Below are positions 61,401 to 64,000 of a stretch of 64,000 bases of DNA, one piece after another; the first letter of the stretch is position 1, and each line of letters starts with the position of its first letter. Position numbers and translations under genes: made by a program. The stretch is from Pseudoflavonifractor sp902362925 (GTDB taxonomy: Bacteria; Bacillota; Clostridia; Oscillospirales; Oscillospiraceae), in assembly GCA_902362925.1 (NCBI GenBank), contig CABIYL010000013.1. One strand, written 5' to 3'. A model generated the notes under the pieces. The model made no database searches. It saw only the letters and a list, made by a program, of their open reading frames with translations, and had not been told where the DNA came from.

Positions 61401-61717
61401 CCGCCTTCAAGGTCCAGGGGGCCAGGGTCATGCTCCTGTCCATCTGGGAGGCGGACGACTTCGCCTCCCTGGTGCTGATGGACCGGTTTTACGACAACCT
61501 CACCGCCATGCCTGCCGGACAGGCCCTCCGTGCGGCCCAGCGGTACCTGCGCACCGTCACCATCGCGGACCTGACGGAAGCGGGCTGGTTTGACCCCAGC
61601 CGTCTCCGCCGCATCGGCCTGGTGGCGGAGGATATGCGCAGAATGTCCCGGCTCAGCCCCGACCACCGCCCCTTTGCCTCCCTCCGTTGCTGGGGCGGCT
61701 ACATCCTCTACGAATGA
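58448..61717 (+). CDS. TPR-CHAT cysteine protease
   Basis: 1089 residues from ATG 58448; GGAGG (58434-58438) is nine bases upstream, within the anti-sigma gene. Residues 1-700 are helical TPR-like repeats (e.g. SILCHTHLLTADILLDRLDT, AINNLLYPLAYSSQDDEAVR). The CHAT domain (about 700-1089) has the catalytic dyad His897 in IIHIATHG and Cys967 in VVLSACFSG, with LSPDGDLPKLPFGLLG ahead. CHAT proteases are caspase relatives activated through their TPR part. Third gene of the sigma/anti-sigma operon. Confidence 0.92.
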   Translation: MTWPSSEPLSLSRLTALREEALAQGKAHAALLFQLHLLALEDTPQERDRLLFLLPDRLRQLEDIPTCAEVLLRLFSGRSWDMSALSFGTSLLMEIAFLLREEAECFSPQAAEALAQRINQTIRNIYGACTYVYEMLLLYEIVHCHGGQPGAWIIPLYRDALEDCLDTLAQIDGASVSDLLLIVGTLLGKDRDCRKEARLLLERCVALRQEYFEEYSPFLMTARGGLMDLCYGMGDVDAAMKESRTLLSQPENEATRSILCHTHLLTADILLDRLDTAGVAEHLHLAGALLRQLPAEGAQSKWLSFRLHTGWARYYFSNAEGDSGLSQMELHAKQAYRLARQEGYSGEDTLVAINNLLYPLAYSSQDDEAVRLLEEAAKLIEAQGLHHTRAAAIVGVTASLFGLEELLPQDMAHSLSDFSLSENDIVLRFWSIFNRAYSRLQDRQPTPEQLEQLSAALDSCQELLDQLRSGVTSASIALKRARALLALREGSPSAARRWTLSALEDARNHQELHPQGMLFGTVLPLLPFLPDLLDSDALQALLDELARGMADRIRRILDCRDEEYILNSLWSNTVILNFTLALADRGIVTWGPDRLYELIINGKSIYSRLLRISRMRRKSHPEDEPIYRQIDLLREEILDGKVEELLRGVRRDVSGPEEEKRLLELSLAGSLPDGFQWLSCSDIGYRLSPGAMLVDYYAYPATVSGQLLLEDMRYAVFVLFRHGDGSLRLRRLPSVDFLQVRRSLLALTSGADSQNARSALYRLLFQPVEPLIGPEVNTLFLSPDGDLPKLPFGLLGPEPDSFLCDRYNLIYLESARDLKADQSIDPVGREALVIGNPDFSLTQATGDCPGLVEKVPFTKLEAQMVAEKTGAVPQMRRKADKHALQDCHASIIHIATHGAFFGEQEEDEQAYTYTPNPMRRACLYFAGANDWLRTGKQDPVLGNGVLTAEELCHCRMTPPDLVVLSACFSGMGDVRQGNGIVGLQTAFKVQGARVMLLSIWEADDFASLVLMDRFYDNLTAMPAGQALRAAQRYLRTVTIADLTEAGWFDPSRLRRIGLVAEDMRRMSRLSPDHRPFASLRCWGGYILYE

Positions 61718-61746
61718 GTTTTTTCCGGCGCTGCCGTGACAATCTC

Positions 61747-61797
61747 CTCCCTGTTCTGTTTTATTGGGTAAACGGACCCCAAAACAGACACAGGGAG
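61747..61797 (+). promoter_or_regulatory. Long hairpin covering the ribosome site of the next gene
   Basis: CTCCCTGT pairs with ACAGGGAG, then CTGTTTT with AAAACAG, then GGGT with ACCC around a small loop. The ribosome site GGGAGG (61793-61798) is in the distal arm, so translation of 61808-62704 is probably limited by RNA folding. Confidence 0.6.
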
Positions 61798-61807
61798 GAT
61801 TTTTTAT

Positions 61808-62704
61808 ATGGAACACATTTCTCTTTTCTCCACAGAAGACCAGTCACCAGTCCCCGAGACGCCCCGTGCTGTGGGGCTGGACACCGGGGAGACCTTCCCC
61901 ATTCGCTCCGACATGGAGCAGGCCCCTGATGAGCTGAGCCAGCTGCTCGAAAACGATTCCCAGGCATGTCCGGAGGAGGACGAGGACTTTGACGGCGAGC
62001 TGGTATGGAGTTCTGAGGACGTAGATACGGCTAAGGATGATGAGGTGGAGGAGGACATGTCGTATGACGAGGAGCTCAATGAGCTTCTTGAGATGCTCTC
62101 CCAGTATGAGGACGCCAAAGACGCCGCTCTCCGTCAGGCCCAGGAGGAGATCCGGGCGGAGCTGGACCGCCGCTCATATCACTATGTCACAGGTGAGCTC
62201 GATGGCAACCCGGCTTTTTTCATCCCGTCCATGGGACTCCTTGCCGCCCATTTTGATTTGCTCATCATCTTGAAGCGTGGTTCCGATCCCTATGTCCACT
62301 TCAAGGTGACACTGCCCATCCTCTGCGGAAGCGAGATGTCCCCCGCGCTGCTGCTGCGGTTTGCCGAGCTCAACCAGACCTCACGATATTTCAACTGGAA
62401 ATACTCCTCCAGAGACAACGCGATCAGCTTGTTCTATGCCATGCCCCTCGGCAATGCCAAGCCTGTGCTGCCCTGCCTGGACAGCCTGCTGAATGACGCA
62501 CTCTACATTCCTCTGGTCTTCTTCCCCGAGGTGGAATGGCTGTCCACCGGTGTTGTCACCGCCCCGGTAAAGGAAGAACAGCTGGAGGAGATGATGAAAT
62601 TCCTCAGCCAACTGGAACACAGCTGCCCCTACCTCTCCCCCCTTGCGCTCCAGCGCCTGCGGGACGGGCTGGAGGCCATCAAACCTCAGGAGGACAATGC
62701 CTGA
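61808..62704 (+). CDS. Acidic-N-terminus protein of unknown function next to the CHAT operon
   Basis: 298 residues. Residues 1-100 are strongly acidic and probably disordered or coiled (EEDEDFDGE, DDEVEEDMSYDEELNELLEM). Residues about 120-290 form a compact alpha/beta domain (FFIPSMGLLAAHFDLLIILK, LLLRFAELNQTSRYFNWKYS, NAISLFYAMPLGN) that recalls YbjN/secretion-chaperone folds, but this is only a shape resemblance. No signal or membrane helix. It follows the CHAT gene by 90 bases, with its ribosome site in a hairpin, and may be a further effector or substrate. Confidence 0.68.
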   Translation: MEHISLFSTEDQSPVPETPRAVGLDTGETFPIRSDMEQAPDELSQLLENDSQACPEEDEDFDGELVWSSEDVDTAKDDEVEEDMSYDEELNELLEMLSQYEDAKDAALRQAQEEIRAELDRRSYHYVTGELDGNPAFFIPSMGLLAAHFDLLIILKRGSDPYVHFKVTLPILCGSEMSPALLLRFAELNQTSRYFNWKYSSRDNAISLFYAMPLGNAKPVLPCLDSLLNDALYIPLVFFPEVEWLSTGVVTAPVKEEQLEEMMKFLSQLEHSCPYLSPLALQRLRDGLEAIKPQEDNA

Positions 62705-62706
62705 AA

Positions 62707-62740
62707 AAAGACCGGACAGCTATGCTGTCCGGTCCTTTTT
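62707..62740 (+). terminator. Terminator
   Basis: GACCGGACAGC/GCTGTCCGGTC, 11-bp perfect stem, 3-base loop, then CTTTTT on the plus strand. Confidence 0.88.
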
Positions 62741-62758
62741 ATGCGTTCTGAGAAAAAA

Positions 62759-63466
62759 TCAGGCCTTCTTGCCCAGATAGACCAGCTGGGTGCAGCGCTG
62801 GATACCAGTGCGCTCATACCGCTCCTGGATGCTCTTGGCCTCGGCAAGCAGCTGCTCGTACTCCGGCTTGCCGGCGGCCTTCTTCTCCACAGCGGCCACC
62901 AGCTTGGCGGTCTTGCCCGCCAGCTTCTTGTCCATCTCGGGCTCCTCCAGCAGGTCCACCATCTTCACGTCGGTGAGGGGCAGAGGGCTGAGGATGTCCA
63001 CAATCTCCTGCCGGTTCCAGGTGGGACGCTGGAAACCGCCGGAGAGCATGTCCAGCTTGGCCTCCAGGGTGTGCTGGAGGAAGTGGGTCTGCTGGGCCTC
63101 GTTCTGGTTGTCCGAGTACATCTCGTTGACCAGGAACCAGCCGCCGGGCTTGAGCACCCGCAGCATCTCCTTGAGCACCGCGTCGTAGTCCTCGATGTGG
63201 TGCAGGGTGTTGGAGATGGCCACCAGCTCAAAGCTGTCGTCGGGGAAGTCCATGTGGGCGCCCTCGCCCTGGACAAAGGTGATGCCCTTGCCGCCGTTCT
63301 TCTCCCTGGCCTCCTCCACGGTCTTGGGGTCGCACTCCAGACCGATGACCTCGGAGCCCTCAGGCATGGCCTCCACCAGGGTGAAGGCGAACTCGCCGTA
63401 CCGGGTGCCCACGTCCAGGGCCTTGCCCGCCTTCAGGCCGGGCAGATATTCTTTCAGATGCAGCAT
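62759..63466 (-). CDS. Class I SAM-dependent methyltransferase
   Basis: 235 residues. SAM site ALDVGTRYGEFAFTL (motif I), GLECDPKTVEEA (motif II), VAISNTLHHIEDYDAVLKEM (motif IV, with the LHH typical of small-molecule enzymes), LKPGGWFLVNEM. The C-terminal helix bundle is lysine-rich. Substrate unknown. ATG 63466 has an AGAAGGA site. It lies between the CHAT locus and glutamate synthase and looks chromosomal. Confidence 0.9.
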   Translation of the reverse strand: MLHLKEYLPGLKAGKALDVGTRYGEFAFTLVEAMPEGSEVIGLECDPKTVEEAREKNGGKGITFVQGEGAHMDFPDDSFELVAISNTLHHIEDYDAVLKEMLRVLKPGGWFLVNEMYSDNQNEAQQTHFLQHTLEAKLDMLSGGFQRPTWNRQEIVDILSPLPLTDVKMVDLLEEPEMDKKLAGKTAKLVAAVEKKAAGKPEYEQLLAEAKSIQERYERTGIQRCTQLVYLGKKA

Positions 63467-63508
63467 GACTGGAATATCCTTCTTTCTGGCTGTTTGTCCT
63501 TATTTTCA

Positions 63509-63547
63509 GACGGCGGACAGCGTGGAGAGAGCACGCGGTCCGCCGTC
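63509..63547 (-). terminator. Terminator hairpin of the glutamate synthase gene
   Basis: GACGGCGGAC/GTCCGCCGTC arms, 10 bp, with an inner CGTG/CACG pairing, then TGAAAATAAG on the minus strand. U-tract weak. Confidence 0.6.
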
Positions 63548-63558
63548 CGTATGTATGC

Positions 63559-64000
63559 TTACTTGGACAGGTAGGCGTGAATCTGCTCCGCGCCCTTCTT
63601 GCCCGCGCCCATGGCCAGGATGACCGTGGCAGCGCCGGTCACCGCGTCGCCGCCGGCAAACACGCCCTCGCGGGTGGTGGTCACGCCGTCGTCGGCCACG
63701 ATGAGGCAGCCCTTCTTGTTGGTGTCCAGGCCGGGCGTGGTGGACCGGATGAGGGGGTTGGGGCTGGTGCCCAGGCTCATGATGACAGCGTCCACGTCCA
63801 GCACGAACTCGCTGCCCTCCACGGGCACGGGACGGCGGCGGCCGCTGGCATCAGGCTCGCCCAGCTCCATCCGGATGCACTTCATGCCCACAACCTTGCC
63901 GCCCTCGCCCAGAATCTCAACCGGGTTGGTCAGCAGGTCGAACTGGATGCCCTCCTCCTTGGCGTGGTGGACCTCCTCCAGTCGGGCGGGCATCTCCGCC
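63559..64000 (-). CDS. gltA: NADPH-dependent glutamate synthase, small-subunit type, C-terminal part
   Basis: The frame enters from base 64000 (AEMPARLEEVHHAKEEGIQF) and stops at 63559, giving about 146 residues. It is the NADPH/FAD half of the glutamate synthase small subunit: FDLLTNPVEILG, DAVIMSLGTSPNPLI, LDTNKKGCLIVADDG and the FAD motif FAGGDAVTGAATVILAMGAG. It passes electrons from NADPH for glutamate formation, or in anaerobes belongs to NfnB-like enzymes. The partner and N-terminus lie outside the window. Confidence 0.85.
   Translation of the reverse strand, partial: AEMPARLEEVHHAKEEGIQFDLLTNPVEILGEGGKVVGMKCIRMELGEPDASGRRRPVPVEGSEFVLDVDAVIMSLGTSPNPLIRSTTPGLDTNKKGCLIVADDGVTTTREGVFAGGDAVTGAATVILAMGAGKKGAEQIHAYLSK

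Noticed and set aside
57096..61717. Type III-E CRISPR (Craspase) locus
   Set aside because: No repeat array, no Cas7/Cas11-type genes and no gRAMP in the window. Only the protease/sigma logic is shared.

Overview
The window is GC-rich DNA from a spore-forming, anaerobic gut-type member of the Clostridia. Evidence: a ylbJ sporulation gene, Shine-Dalgarno sites close to AGGAGG before most genes, consensus sigma-A promoters, a sensory [FeFe]-hydrogenase, a flavodiiron protein, an oxygen-labile serine dehydratase and a selenocysteine-containing SelD. An Oscillospiraceae relative (Flavonifractor/Lawsonibacter-like) is my inference from base composition and gene content. I saw no rRNA, tRNA or CRISPR array.

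Layout. 1-3728 (minus): glycan operon of GH2, a GtrA-like membrane protein and a GH3 enzyme cut by the window edge. 3939-5980: a GHKL/LytTR two-component pair. 6117-13126 (minus): flavodiiron-rubredoxin-reductase fusion, XRE regulator, M3 peptidase and a flavinylated extracellular reductase lipoprotein. 13393-18264 (plus): sensory hydrogenase, SpoIIE-type phosphatase and a second LytTR/GHKL pair. 18316-22878 (minus): a permuted GH3 enzyme, a small membrane protein and a lipoprotein. 23204-29998: a methyltransferase homologue, ROK kinase, a three-gene glycolipid operon that includes a 38-residue membrane protein, a phosphopantetheinyl transferase, a zinc-ribbon protein and DegV. 30098-38724: TetR, DUF2804, ylbJ, a beta-CASP nuclease, pyruvate kinase with a duplicated 3' tail, and a CNNM/CorC protein. 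39025-43459 (plus): ClC channel, amidohydrolase, sdaAB and sdaAA. 43563-46647 (minus): a small anchored protein, a ROK-like protein and selD.

Two accessory regions stand out. First, a 5,810-bp integrative element (47133-52942) splits a P-loop ATPase gene. Joining the flanks at the CA dinucleotide restores a 364-codon frame, and joining the element ends gives a symmetric attP (7-bp inverted arms, each 7 bp from the CA). The element carries a large serine recombinase with a coupled 37-residue ORF, a Ro60-like TROVE/vWA protein, two WYL proteins and a candidate Y-like RNA: a mobile Ro-ribonucleoprotein cassette. Second, 53804-62704 holds divergent operons. One encodes a sigma-like factor, a zinc-finger anti-sigma-like protein and a 1089-residue TPR-CHAT protease. 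The other encodes a Lon-like AAA+ protein with a degenerate protease site and a membrane HExxH protein. This arrangement resembles the protease-controlled sigma output of type III-E CRISPR systems, but I see no CRISPR genes. The window ends with a methyltransferase and the 3' part of a glutamate synthase gene.
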